From an uncultured Bacteroidales bacterium (lineage in GTDB: Bacteria; Bacteroidota; Bacteroidia; Bacteroidales; Bacteroidaceae), in assembly GCA_902775385.1 (NCBI GenBank), contig CACYMI010000002.1, positions 1 through 64,000 of the forward strand: DNA of 64,000 nucleotides, given 5' to 3'. This document shows, one piece after another, positions 9,551 through 18,424 of this stretch. Made by a program: the position numbers and the translations under genes. The notes below the pieces were generated by a model. The model was not told where the DNA came from and did not search any database. It was given only the letters and a program-made list of their open reading frames with translations. Position 1 is the first letter of the stretch, and each line of letters starts with the position of its first letter.

Positions 9551-10213
9551 ATGAAAAAAGACAACCCAAAACAGCAGTATCGAGTCAACGAACAGATTCG
9601 TGCTCGTGAAGTTCGTATTGTCGGAGATGGTATCGAATCAACGGTTCTACCTACTTATAAGGCTATTCAGATGGCTGAACAGAAAGGAGTTGATCTGGTT
9701 GAGATTTCACCAAATGCCGAACCTCCTGTCTGTCGTCTGATTGATTACAGTAAGTTCCTCTATCAGCAGAAGAAACATCAGAAGGAGATTAAAGCCAAGC
9801 AGGTGAAGGTAGAAGTGAAGGAAATTCGTTTCGGACCTCAGACCGACGACCATGATTACAATTTCAAGCTCAAGCATGCCCAGGGATTCCTCTCTGATGG
9901 AGACAAGGTCAAGGCCTATGTTTTCTTCAAGGGACGTAGTATTCTTTTCAAGGAGCAGGGCGAAGTGTTGTTACTCCGTTTCGCTGCCGACCTGGAGGAA
10001 TATGGTAAGGTAGAGCAGATGCCTCAGTTGGAGGGTAAGCGTATGATTATGTTCATCGCTCCCAAGAAACAGCCGGCTCAGGCTAAGAAGGTGCTTGAGA
10101 GTACTGCACAGGAGTTGAATGTCGAGAAGCCTCGCGAGAAGAAGGCTCCCCAGCAGAAAGCTCGCAAGGAATATACAGGTCCTAAGGTTGAGGGTGAGGA
10201 TTTCGATGATTAA
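9551..10213 (+). CDS. infC: Translation initiation factor IF-3
   Basis: Binds the 30S subunit and checks start-codon pairing. 220 residues: N-domain [16 protein letters not shown], the IF3 signature around [18 protein letters not shown], and the C-domain. A charged tail of about 40 residues ([13 protein letters not shown] to EDFDD) extends past the core, common in this phylum. It starts with ATG, unlike the AUU of enterobacterial infC, so the classical start-codon autoregulation is not expected. Confidence 0.97.
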   Translation: MKKDNPKQQYRVNEQIRAREVRIVGDGIESTVLPTYKAIQMAEQKGVDLVEISPNAEPPVCRLIDYSKFLYQQKKHQKEIKAKQVKVEVKEIRFGPQTDDHDYNFKLKHAQGFLSDGDKVKAYVFFKGRSILFKEQGEVLLLRFAADLEEYGKVEQMPQLEGKRMIMFIAPKKQPAQAKKVLESTAQELNVEKPREKKAPQQKARKEYTGPKVEGEDFDD

Positions 10214-10297
10214 GAGAAGAAAAGGATAGTGCGTAACGCCCTGGTATATGCGTTGCCACATCTATTAATAATAATAAATATAAACAATTTAACAATT

Positions 10298-10495
10298 ATG
10301 CCAAAAGTAAAGACTAATTCCGGCGCAAAGAAGAGATTCGTGCTCACCGGTACCGGCAAGGTAAAGCGTCATCACGCATACCATAGCCACATCTTGACAA
10401 AGAAAACAAAGAAGCAGAAGAGAAACCTGGATCACAGTGCAATTGTTGTAACTGAGAACATGAAGCAGGTACGTGACCTCCTGTGTATGCGTTAA
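10298..10495 (+). CDS. rpmI: 50S ribosomal protein L35
   Basis: 65 residues, [20 protein letters not shown] at the start, with the strongly basic body typical of L35 ([13 protein letters not shown]). The true ATG is at 10298. A longer frame starting at 10229 adds residues translated from the leader and is rejected. It lies 84 bases after infC. Confidence 0.98.
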   Translation: MPKVKTNSGAKKRFVLTGTGKVKRHHAYHSHILTKKTKKQKRNLDHSAIVVTENMKQVRDLLCMR

Positions 10496-10598
10496 ACCAA
10501 TAGTCAAGACGCAGTTTTTAACTTTAGTTATTAACCGAATGTTTAGCACAAAGTTCGTCCATAGATAGACGGCGCTAACGTTCAAAAAGAAAAAAATT

Positions 10599-10943
10599 AT
10601 GCCAAGATCAGTAAATCATGTAGCTTCAAGAGCTAAGAGAAAGAAAATCCTGGGCCTTACCAGAGGTTACTTTGGTGCCCGTAAGAATGTTTGGACTGTT
10701 GCAAAAAACACTTGGGAGAAGGGCCTTACTTACGCTTTCCGCGATCGTCGCAACAAGAAGCGTAACTTCCGTGCTTTGTGGATACAGCGTATTAACGCTG
10801 CCGCTCGTATGGAGGGCTTGAGCTATTCTCAGTTGATGGGGCTTTTGCACAAGGCTGGTATAGAGATTAACCGTAAGGTGCTCGCTGACCTTGCTGTTAA
10901 CCACCCCGAAGCTTTCAAGGCTATCGTAGCTAAGGTCAAGTAA
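10599..10943 (+). CDS. rplT: 50S ribosomal protein L20
   Basis: 114 residues, begins [20 protein letters not shown] and holds the L20 signature [19 protein letters not shown]20 is an early assembly protein of the large subunit and in other bacteria represses its own operon by binding a leader RNA. The 103-base gap after rpmI contains a short CGTC/GACG hairpin, but I cannot identify an L20 operator with confidence. The operon ends at the terminator 27 bases downstream. Confidence 0.98.
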   Translation: MPRSVNHVASRAKRKKILGLTRGYFGARKNVWTVAKNTWEKGLTYAFRDRRNKKRNFRALWIQRINAAARMEGLSYSQLMGLLHKAGIEINRKVLADLAVNHPEAFKAIVAKVK

Positions 10944-10970
10944 TTTCAGTCCTCTCTGAGATTTACAAAA

Positions 10971-11002
10971 AAGCGTGCCTCTCTGTAAAGGGAGGCACGC
11001 TT
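10971..11002 (+). terminator. Hairpin terminator of the thrS-infC-rpmI-rplT block
   Basis: AAGCGTGCCTC (10971-10981) pairs perfectly with GAGGCACGCTT (10992-11002). One G-U and two more pairs extend the stem to 14 bp, closed by a GTAA tetraloop. The downstream tract TCATTATAT is only moderately T-rich. Confidence 0.85.
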
Positions 11003-11012
11003 CATTATATAA

Positions 11013-11186
11013 ACCGCACTGGTGATGTGATGAAACTCCTAAAGAACAAGTTTTGAGTGCTCGCCGCCTTTGTAATCCACCGACTCTGAGGTTACCCTTT
11101 TACAAGGGCGTGGCCCGCCATTAGCATGCGAAGCGTTCTCGGTTTCAAAATTTTATTGATGAGATTCCCGATCAGTCCAGTGCGGT
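11013..11186 (+). ncRNA. ssrS: Structured non-coding RNA, probable 6S RNA
   Basis: This 174-base stretch in the 381-base gap between rplT and malQ has no credible reading frame but folds into one long rod. ACCGCACTGG (11013-11022) pairs with CCAGTGCGGT (11177-11186); AAGTTTTGA (11048-11056) with TCAAAATTT (11145-11153); and GCCTTTGTAA with TTACAAGGGC around a terminal loop. A closing stem, a large central bubble and an upper arm are the plan of 6S RNA, which sequesters RNA polymerase. The strand is chosen because GTTTTTAT follows the closing stem and because AGCATGC plus a downstream GTTTCAAAA resembles the same region of E. coli 6S RNA. Identification rests on shape and recalled similarity, not on a search. 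Confidence 0.6.
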
Positions 11187-11268
11187 GTTTTTATCTCATC
11201 TCTCTATGGCAAAGGTACTCTCATTTTATCATTTAGCCAAGCTTTAGATGCTTTTTTTTTAGATTTGC

Positions 11269-11300
11269 TTTGTTTTTTTCCTGTTTTTCTCATATTTTTG
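11269..11300 (+). promoter_or_regulatory. Promoter of malQ
   Basis: TTTG (11269-11272), a 20-base spacer and TATTTTTG (11293-11300) are a full match to the Bacteroidota consensus. Transcription would start near 11307, 18 bases before the ATG. Confidence 0.75.
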
Positions 11301-11324
11301 TCTGAAATCAGATTAAAATAGCCT

Positions 11325-14003
11325 ATGAAATTACATTTTTCAGTAGAATACCATACAGAATGGGGTCAGCAGGTCTGTGTTCAGATAACCCGCCGTTGTA
11401 AGAACGGCAGAGATATTACAGAACTGGTTCATCTGGATACCCAGGACGGACTCATATGGAAGGGAGAAGCCTTTTACAATAATACAGATACGCAGTCGTT
11501 CACGTACCAATATATAATATATGAGGGAGATGTTATCCTGCGCCGTGAGTGGGACCTTGTTCCCCGTACTTTCAATGCATCCTCAAGCAAAGTTTTTATC
11601 TTCTCGGATTCATGGCGTGACGTTCCCTTCTGTAACCATATGTACTGCTCTGCTTATACACATTGTAACGGTAGCCAACCATCCGGCAGTACTCCTTTTG
11701 CCTATTATGACAAGACAATTGTCTTCCGTATTCAGGCCCCTCAGTTACGTTCTGGACAAATTCTGGCCCTAACGGGCAGTATCCCCCAGTTAGGTGCTTG
11801 GAAACCATGTTATGCCCTACGTATGACTCGTATAGGTATCAATGAGTGGGGAATCTCCATTAGCGCAGAAGGCATTTATGCTCCATTCGAATACAAGTAT
11901 GTTGTCCTGGACGAAGCTTCCGGAAAACTTGTCAAGTGGGAAGAGGGAGATAACCGTAAGACTCCCGCCTATGGTATTGAGTCGGGCCGGGTTATTGTTA
12001 TGAGTGATAATAACCTGCATTTGAGCGAAGGCTGGTGGAGAATAGCCGGTGTGGTTATACCGGTGTTCTCTCTGCGTACTGCAGGCAGTCAGGGCGTGGG
12101 AGATTTCGGAGATTTACGTGCCATGGTCGATTGGGCTAGTCAGACAGGCATGCATATCATCCAGCTATTGCCCGTTTATGATACCACCCAGACGGGCACG
12201 GATGCTGACAGCTATCCCTATAACAGTATCAGCATCTTTGCCCTTCATCCGATGTATGTGGATTTGCGTCAGCTTCCACCCATTGCAGATGATGCCTTCA
12301 TGAAGAAGTATGAACAGGATAGGGTTGAACTGAATGTATCCTCCCAACTGCAGTATGTCCGTGTAAATGCACTTAAGCATCAGTACCTAAAGCGTCTGTA
12401 CCGGCAACAAGCCGAAACACTGACTACTGATGAAGACTATCTCTCCTTCTGTCACAAGAATGCCGATTGGCTGAATCCTTACTGCGCCTTCTGCCTGTTG
12501 CGCGACCGCTATCATTCCGCTGACTTCGGCGGATGGCCGCAGTACAGTACATACAACCAGGCAGAGGTGCTCTCCCTGGTACGCCAGCATGCTGCTGAGG
12601 CAGGTTATTATATGTATATACAGTATCTGCTTCATAACCAGCTCTCCGCTATATCAGAATACGCACACCGGCACAGGGTTGTTTTGAAGGGTGATATCCC
12701 TATAGGTATCAGCCGTTATAGCGTAGAAGCATGGATTGAACCTTATTACTTCAATATGAACAGCCAGGCCGGAGCTCCGCCAGATGACTTCAGTGTCAAC
12801 GGGCAGAACTGGGGTTTCCCTACATATAACTGGACCCGTATGGCACAGGACGGTTATCAATGGTGGGTGCGCCGTTTCCAGAAAATGGCAGATTTCTTTG
12901 ATGCTTACCGTATAGACCATGTGTTGGGCTTCTTCCGAATTTGGCAGATTCCCAGCCATAGCATACACGGACTTATAGGTTATTTCGCTCCATCTCTTCC
13001 CCTGAGTGCAACGGAGATTGAGGAGTTCGGACTATGCTACCGCTATGATTTCTTTACGCGTCCTTATATTACAGATGAGATATTGACGCAGGTCTTCGGT
13101 TCCAAGGCAGAAAAGGTGGCATCCAGATTCCTTGATGAACGTGGTGACGGAACATATGATCTTAAGCCTCAGTTTGCTACCCAGCGTATGGTAGAGGAGT
13201 ATTTCTCCATGCCGTCTGTCAGACCCTCTTCTGATGTGCGTGAGGGGTTGTATCATCTCATTGATAATGTCCTGTTTGTGCCCGATGCCGAGCATCCTGA
13301 GCTGCTGCATCCCCGTATTGCCGTCCAAAAGAACAGTGTGTTTCAGGCCCTTACGCCCCAGGAACAGCAGGCTTTCAATGAACTTTACGAAGATTATTTC
13401 TACCATCGCCATAATGACTTCTGGTACGCTCAGGCCATGAAGAAATTGCCAACCCTTGTACAGTGTACACGTATGCTTGTCTGTGCCGAGGATTTGGGAA
13501 TGGTTCCCTCATGCGTTAAACCTGTATTGGATAATCTGAAGATCCTCTCCCTTGAAATTCAGACTATGCCCAAGGTTTTCGGTCAGACATTTGCCCGTCT
13601 TGAGGATAATCCATACCGTAGCGTGGCTACAATCTTTACCCACGATATGCCCACGTTGCGTGGCTGGTGGCAAGAAGATTACCAGCGTGCCCAACGATAT
13701 TACAATCAGGTGCTGCAGCACCACGGTTTTGCTCCCCAGCAGATTTCCGGCGATCTTTGTCAGGAGGTTGTAACCCGCCATCTGGCCTGTCCTTCCATGC
13801 TCTGCCTGATCAGTTTGCAGGATTGGTTGTCTATTGACGAGGAAGTCCGTTTGCCTGATGCTGATGCTGAGCGTATCAATGTACCGGCCAATCCTCATCA
13901 CTATTGGGGGTATCGTATGCATGTGAATATTGAAGATCTTATTGCCAACAAGGCCCTCTCCTCGCGTATTCGCAGCATGATAACTGACAGCGACCGCGCC
14001 TAA
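11325..14003 (+). CDS. malQ: 4-alpha-glucanotransferase (amylomaltase) with two starch-binding domains
   Basis: 892 residues. Two N-terminal CBM20-type starch-binding domains (about 1-105 and 125-235; the second has GQILALTGSIPQLGAWKP) precede a GH77 catalytic barrel. Catalytic sites are visible: nucleophile aspartate in DAYRIDHVLGFFRIWQIP, acid/base glutamate in VCAEDLGMVP and the third acid in FTHDMPTLRGWW. It transfers maltodextrin segments between glucans in the cytosol and fits with the glycogen genes 20 kb downstream. No signal peptide. Its TAA stop overlaps the mltG stop on the other strand. Confidence 0.96.
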   Translation: MKLHFSVEYHTEWGQQVCVQITRRCKNGRDITELVHLDTQDGLIWKGEAFYNNTDTQSFTYQYIIYEGDVILRREWDLVPRTFNASSSKVFIFSDSWRDVPFCNHMYCSAYTHCNGSQPSGSTPFAYYDKTIVFRIQAPQLRSGQILALTGSIPQLGAWKPCYALRMTRIGINEWGISISAEGIYAPFEYKYVVLDEASGKLVKWEEGDNRKTPAYGIESGRVIVMSDNNLHLSEGWWRIAGVVIPVFSLRTAGSQGVGDFGDLRAMVDWASQTGMHIIQLLPVYDTTQTGTDADSYPYNSISIFALHPMYVDLRQLPPIADDAFMKKYEQDRVELNVSSQLQYVRVNALKHQYLKRLYRQQAETLTTDEDYLSFCHKNADWLNPYCAFCLLRDRYHSADFGGWPQYSTYNQAEVLSLVRQHAAEAGYYMYIQYLLHNQLSAISEYAHRHRVVLKGDIPIGISRYSVEAWIEPYYFNMNSQAGAPPDDFSVNGQNWGFPTYNWTRMAQDGYQWWVRRFQKMADFFDAYRIDHVLGFFRIWQIPSHSIHGLIGYFAPSLPLSATEIEEFGLCYRYDFFTRPYITDEILTQVFGSKAEKVASRFLDERGDGTYDLKPQFATQRMVEEYFSMPSVRPSSDVREGLYHLIDNVLFVPDAEHPELLHPRIAVQKNSVFQALTPQEQQAFNELYEDYFYHRHNDFWYAQAMKKLPTLVQCTRMLVCAEDLGMVPSCVKPVLDNLKILSLEIQTMPKVFGQTFARLEDNPYRSVATIFTHDMPTLRGWWQEDYQRAQRYYNQVLQHHGFAPQQISGDLCQEVVTRHLACPSMLCLISLQDWLSIDEEVRLPDADAERINVPANPHHYWGYRMHVNIEDLIANKALSSRIRSMITDSDRA

Positions 14004-15001
14004 TGAATGTTCCTTGCATTCAGTGCCCTTATGTATTTACGGGCATTCTTCTTGTGTTCACTGAAGGTGGCGGCAAACTCATGTGTGCCTGAGAAATCCG
14101 CTTTAGCACACATGTACAGGTAGTTATGGTGCTGGTGATTCAGTACCGCATCCAACCCGGCTATGCTGGCAATGCGTATGGGGCCTGGTGGCAATCCTGT
14201 GTTCAGATATGTGTTATAGGGGCTTTCCTTTTTCAGGTGTTCGCCAGTGATACGTCTCAGGCTGAAATCTCCTACTGCATACTTTACTGTCGGGTCGGCT
14301 TGTAGGGGCATACCCTTCTTCAGACGGTTCAGATACAGACCTGCAATGGTCGGTTTCTCTGCATCGTTAGCCGTCTCTTCGTCCACAATGCTGGCCAGCG
14401 TGCAGATTTCCTCGTGACTCATGTTTAGCGCTTTCGCTTTCTCTTCCCGTTCTGTATTCCAGAATGCCTTGTTTTCCTTCTGCATTCGTCGTACCAGTCC
14501 TTCTAAAGAGATATCCCAGTATACCTCGTAGGTGTTTGGTATGAACATAGCAGGCAGTGTGGCTGTGTTGTACCCGGCCTGACGGCAGATTTCCTCATCT
14601 CGAAAGGCATTCACCAACGTCAGACTGTCCAGCATGAGTTTCCTGGATAGTGTTCCGGCCAGTTTTTCTATTGTGCGGCTGGTAGGGATGGTAAGATGTA
14701 TGGGATCCTGTTGACCGTTCCGCAGTTTGCGGTAGAGTGTCAGGGTAGGGATGTCCTGTCCTACATCATAGCGACCGGTTCTTACTTTCTTAAACGGAAG
14801 TACCAGATTCAGCATATTTCCTCTCCACCCCAGTCCGGTTTTTTGCCATACACTGTCGCGCGTATCATCATTATCTATATATATAATGGTATCGTCTGCA
14901 TTCCGTTTCGTTGTGCCCATAAAAGCTGAAACCGTCACCAGTCCGGCAGTCAGAATTGCCAGGAAGAAACCTGCTATAATGCTCTTTTTGCCTTTGTTCA
15001 T
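14000..15001 (-). CDS. mltG: Endolytic murein transglycosylase MltG (YceG-like)
   Basis: Cleaves nascent peptidoglycan strands at the inner membrane. 333 residues with one N-terminal membrane anchor (about residues 5-27), a variable LysM-like part, and the YceG core: ASIVDEETANDAEKPTIAGL holds the catalytic glutamate region, followed by YLNRLKKGMPLQADPTVKYA, SPYNTYLNTGLPPGPI and YMCAKADFSGTHEF. I chose ATG at 15001 (MNKGKKS); an ATG nine codons upstream adds non-conserved residues. The stop overlaps that of malQ by a few bases, so the two genes converge without a terminator. Confidence 0.94.
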   Translation of the reverse strand: MNKGKKSIIAGFFLAILTAGLVTVSAFMGTTKRNADDTIIYIDNDDTRDSVWQKTGLGWRGNMLNLVLPFKKVRTGRYDVGQDIPTLTLYRKLRNGQQDPIHLTIPTSRTIEKLAGTLSRKLMLDSLTLVNAFRDEEICRQAGYNTATLPAMFIPNTYEVYWDISLEGLVRRMQKENKAFWNTEREEKAKALNMSHEEICTLASIVDEETANDAEKPTIAGLYLNRLKKGMPLQADPTVKYAVGDFSLRRITGEHLKKESPYNTYLNTGLPPGPIRIASIAGLDAVLNHQHHNYLYMCAKADFSGTHEFAATFSEHKKNARKYIRALNARNIH

Positions 15002-15096
15002 AAATCTAATCCTGAAATGTGGCTGCAAATTTACTTATTTCTGTACACTTTACCGAAAAAAGGCTTGTATAATTTCCCTAATTTGGAAAAAAGACT

Positions 15097-15104
15097 TACC
15101 TTTG
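15097..15104 (+). promoter_or_regulatory. -7 element of the tRNA-Thr gene
   Basis: TACCTTTG fits TAnnTTTG. A partial -33 (TTTC at 15073-15076) lies 20 bases upstream. It ends 11 bases before the mature tRNA. Confidence 0.5.
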
Positions 15105-15115
15105 CATTCGAATTG

Positions 15116-15188
<73 letters not shown>

Positions 15189-15192
15189 CAAG

Positions 15193-15257
15193 AGGAATTA
15201 AGCCTGAATCCGGGTAGTTTGAAGCGTGCAAACCCAACGGATTCAGGCTTAATTCCT
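15193..15257. repeat. Long perfect inverted repeat just after tRNA-Thr
   Basis: Twenty bases at 15193-15212 (beginning AGGAATTAAGCC) are perfectly complementary to 15238-15257. Inside the loop, GG and GTTTG (15217-15221) pair with CAAAC (15229-15233) and CC. The full hairpin has about 27 pairs. It lies between the tRNA and the convergent nitroreductase gene and may end transcription from both sides, but no T-tract follows on either strand. Confidence 0.8.
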
Positions 15258-15275
15258 AACGTTTCCTATATGCTC

Positions 15276-15917
15276 CTATTTCCCGGCAGGATAACCAACG
15301 GGGTTATTGATGAGAGGCAACTGGTTTTCTGTAAGATTCAGCAGTTGGCAGATAGACTTGATGTCCATGGTGGCACGTGGTACTGTAGCCAGTCCGAATG
15401 CTGCACAGGCCAGGGAGATGTTCTGTGAACAGATGCCCACATCCACTGCAGCCATTCTCTGTGATCTTACGTCGTAACTCTTAGGCTTGTCCAGGTCGGC
15501 AACCAGTACCAGGCATACGGGTGCATCGGCAGCCCAGTTCTGGCCTCCGGCTATCAATCCGCGGTTGTCGCCCTTTGCTACGGATGTAAGTGTATGCTTT
15601 TGTGGGTTGTACAGCGAAACGCCCTTGCTATCAAACACATATAGGCGGATTTCCTGCCAGTTGCGGCAGGTAGGGGTAGTCAGCTTACCGTCCTCGCGGT
15701 TCTTGCCTTGTGCGCACCATAGCAGGTCACTCAGCGTCTGGCTGTCTATGTCCTTCTGACTGAAGGCACGGTCGCTCTTACGCTCCTTGAATGTTTCCAT
15801 CACGCTTAATGTGCTTCGCTTCATATTCGGATCGGGAAGTTTTACAGACTGAGCTGTAGCAGTTGTGCATGCAATGGATAATAGCAATGCTATTGCTTGA
15901 ATCAGGTAATGTCTCAT
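15276..15917 (-). CDS. Exported nitroreductase-family protein (SagB/ThcOx-like)
   Basis: 213 residues with a signal peptide ending TATAQ. FMN-dependent nitroreductase fold: FKERKSDRAFSQKDI (FMN phosphate-binding arginines), DLLWCAQGKNREDGKLTTPT and a C-terminal LASVPRATM-like segment (FGLATVPRATMDI). The substrate is unknown; exported nitroreductases of this type are common in Bacteroidota. ATG at 15917 is preferred over the adjacent ATG at 15920 because three other exported proteins in the window start with the same ATGAGACATTA. The long upstream frame extension belongs to the neighbouring gene read in another frame. Confidence 0.87.
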   Translation of the reverse strand: MRHYLIQAIALLLSIACTTATAQSVKLPDPNMKRSTLSVMETFKERKSDRAFSQKDIDSQTLSDLLWCAQGKNREDGKLTTPTCRNWQEIRLYVFDSKGVSLYNPQKHTLTSVAKGDNRGLIAGGQNWAADAPVCLVLVADLDKPKSYDVRSQRMAAVDVGICSQNISLACAAFGLATVPRATMDIKSICQLLNLTENQLPLINNPVGYPAGK

Positions 15918-15934
15918 CATCTTTGTTTTTGATT

Positions 15935-18172
15935 TTAGTGTGAACCGTAAATCTCGATGTCGCCAATGCGGACGATACCGTCTGAGCCACCGGCAGTGAC
16001 GTTTATCCGGACGTATTGTGCTTCTACCGGGGTAATGGCTGCATCGGTTACTGCATCGGTATTGTCTGTATGAGTACCTACTGTAGTCCATGTCTCACCG
16101 TCAAGACTGACCTCAACAGTAAAGTCGCGGCTATTGAGTTCCGGCTCCAATCCGCCCGCCTCAGCATGGCGCACCACGTATCGGCTGATCTGGTATGGCT
16201 CCTTGAAATCGAGTTGCACCCATCCTGTTCCGTCCGTACTCTTTGATACCCACATATAACCATCTGAGGGTGAACCGTTAGCCGCGTACTTGACGCTGGT
16301 CTTGGCTGGGGAGGTGGTGATGTCCATATCCTGCAGCAGGGTAAGGTTGAACGGCAGATGTTTGGCTTCGTTGTAATAGCTGAACCAATGGTCGGCACGT
16401 ACAATTTTTACGTTGCCGGGTGAAAGTGCATCCAGCTTATCCTTCAGGGTAATAAGCTTTTCGGGACCTAAGTTCCAAACATCAGCCTGCCCGGTAACGA
16501 ACATAGGTGCCGTACCTTTGAAATTCTTGATGTCGCGGTTGAAGAATTCTGCCATTTCATCTGCACTGCCACGATAGCAAGGGTATTGGGGTGCTATGGG
16601 TAGCCAGCCGGATTGTACTGCGTAGGGCAGTCTGCCAGTCTGCCTCTCATAGTCGTTGATGGTAAGACCATAGAGGTAGGGGCAGTTTTCGGCAAAGGCT
16701 TTGCGTTGAGCCGCACTGATATTGTCCCAGATAGTGATGACCCGCAGTCCCGCCTTCTCAATGTAACGTTGGGTTAGCTTAATGTAAGGAGTAAGTGTCG
16801 GGCCTGACGATGTGTAGTATGAGCCGCTTCCAGTATCAAGGCCGTTGAATGGCATGGAATACCCCATACCGGAGGGGCCGCTGACAAAGCAGTCGTTGGT
16901 GGTAGCCTTGCGGTAATAGTAATTCAGCATCATCGGGGCTATGTCAGCCAGGGCAGGACTGATGGTCCAGTTCATAGCCATCTGGCCTCGTCCGCTCTGT
17001 TCGAAAATCTTGGCCATGGCGTGTTGGCAGTATTGGATATTGTCACCGTCACTAATGTACACGGCGGCATAGACCTTATTCTCCAGTTTGGGACGCTTGG
17101 GTACAGGAGCAATTTTCACCGGCTTGTTAACTGCCGTATAGACGGTAGTGTTCTCGAAGAAGTCTGCGGGAACACTTGAAAGACCGTATTTTGTAGCTTC
17201 GCCTACACCAGAGCGTTCTTCGGCATACCAGCCTAGAACAAAGTCCCTGCCCGGCTTCATATCCTTGAGCATCTTGTCAAGCAGAGTACGCTCGCTGGCT
17301 ACACGGGGGTCAAGCCATACGCATGCTGATCCGCAGGCGGCGGCAATGTCATGAACATAAGGTATATTGGGACGTTCGCTGATAAGCAAGCGGTGGTTGC
17401 ACCGGTTCCAATAGTTGTTGTACAAATAATTGTAAACGCCTACTGCTGTGGACTGTGTGAGAGATGTCAGGTCTTCCATAACGGGAAAATCCAACCCATT
17501 AGCCACCAGTTTGTCCCTGACTGCAGCTGTTACAGGCAGCAGACGCTCCAGTCCGGCAATGGTTACGGCCAGGTTTGCGTAATGGTTTGTCCGTTCAGTG
17601 CTGTAGAGCACAAGGCCCTTGATTTCATCCTTGAATAACTTCACCATAGTATAGGGTGTAGATACGGGTGAGATTCTTAGGCTATGTGCCGTAGGCCATG
17701 TAGTCTGAGGTTCCTCATTGTGGTTGTACAGGAGAATACGCGGACATGTACGGTTAATGATGCCCTGAAGGGTACAGAACATGATGCGTTCCTCATCGCT
17801 AAGTCCTGCTGCACTCATATCCAGTGACCTAACTGTGGTTGCAGGTTTTTGGAATACAGGCAAAAGACGGTCTTCGGGCCAGCAGACCTCGTCGGCTTCC
17901 AGGATGCGGTATCCGTTCTTGTTCAAAATGTAGGTTGTGTCAGCAAATGTAATATCCTCCACATCGTTCAGTCCCGTGCGGAAGACGGCCCCGTTGTTGT
18001 ATCTGGTAATCATGGTAGAGTCTTCCTTAGTACTGAAACTGATTTGCTTCACATCAGCTACACGTGTGTGAGTGGTGGTTCCGTCAGACTTCAGTACCTT
18101 CATTACCGGCTCCTGGGAGCGCATTGGTAAAATGCTAAGGAACAGTGTTGATATAATAAGAATCTTCTTCAT
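15935..18172 (-). CDS. Secreted GxGYxYP-family protein with C-terminal discoidin (F5/8 type C) domain
   Basis: 745 residues with a signal peptide (residues 1-19, ending PMRSQ). The central part is a GxGYxYP domain, a putative glycoside-hydrolase-related fold: CTLQGIINRTCPRILLYN near the start, VYISDGDNIQYCQHA, and the name motif in the form GPSGMGYSMP. The last 140 residues form an F5/8 type C carbohydrate-binding fold (GWVQLDFKEPYQISRYVVRH ... QYVRINVTAGG). A segment after the signal peptide (VADVKQISFSTKEDS) resembles a common Bacteroidota secretion-associated motif. The substrate is unknown; a polysaccharide is likely. Seventeen bases separate it from the nitroreductase start, so they may be co-transcribed. 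Confidence 0.88.
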   Translation of the reverse strand: MKKILIISTLFLSILPMRSQEPVMKVLKSDGTTTHTRVADVKQISFSTKEDSTMITRYNNGAVFRTGLNDVEDITFADTTYILNKNGYRILEADEVCWPEDRLLPVFQKPATTVRSLDMSAAGLSDEERIMFCTLQGIINRTCPRILLYNHNEEPQTTWPTAHSLRISPVSTPYTMVKLFKDEIKGLVLYSTERTNHYANLAVTIAGLERLLPVTAAVRDKLVANGLDFPVMEDLTSLTQSTAVGVYNYLYNNYWNRCNHRLLISERPNIPYVHDIAAACGSACVWLDPRVASERTLLDKMLKDMKPGRDFVLGWYAEERSGVGEATKYGLSSVPADFFENTTVYTAVNKPVKIAPVPKRPKLENKVYAAVYISDGDNIQYCQHAMAKIFEQSGRGQMAMNWTISPALADIAPMMLNYYYRKATTNDCFVSGPSGMGYSMPFNGLDTGSGSYYTSSGPTLTPYIKLTQRYIEKAGLRVITIWDNISAAQRKAFAENCPYLYGLTINDYERQTGRLPYAVQSGWLPIAPQYPCYRGSADEMAEFFNRDIKNFKGTAPMFVTGQADVWNLGPEKLITLKDKLDALSPGNVKIVRADHWFSYYNEAKHLPFNLTLLQDMDITTSPAKTSVKYAANGSPSDGYMWVSKSTDGTGWVQLDFKEPYQISRYVVRHAEAGGLEPELNSRDFTVEVSLDGETWTTVGTHTDNTDAVTDAAITPVEAQYVRINVTAGGSDGIVRIGDIEIYGSH

Positions 18173-18424
18173 GCTGTATAACTTTTTTTGCTATGGTATA
18201 ATATGTTTTTTTTCATTAGGACCTGTATAACCATATGGTGCACAGGAATTTATTATTCCGATATTTCTGGTGTTATGTATGTCGCGGTATAGTCTGGAAC
18301 ATATATTCAAAAAATCTTAAACATGCGGCAAAGCTACAAATAAAAACTGAGAATCGCATGTTATCCTGTGTGTTATTTTCAGTTATACGGCTAATTCCGC
18401 CCAAGGTGCTCTGATTGAACAAGG

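Noticed and set aside
10229..10297. A 23-codon extension of rpmI
   Set aside because: L35 starts [12 protein letters not shown]; the extension is translated leader.
18357..18368. Shared 12-mer CATGTTATCCTG at 18357 and 29100
   Set aside because: Twelve-base matches between two sites are expected by chance many times in a window of this size.
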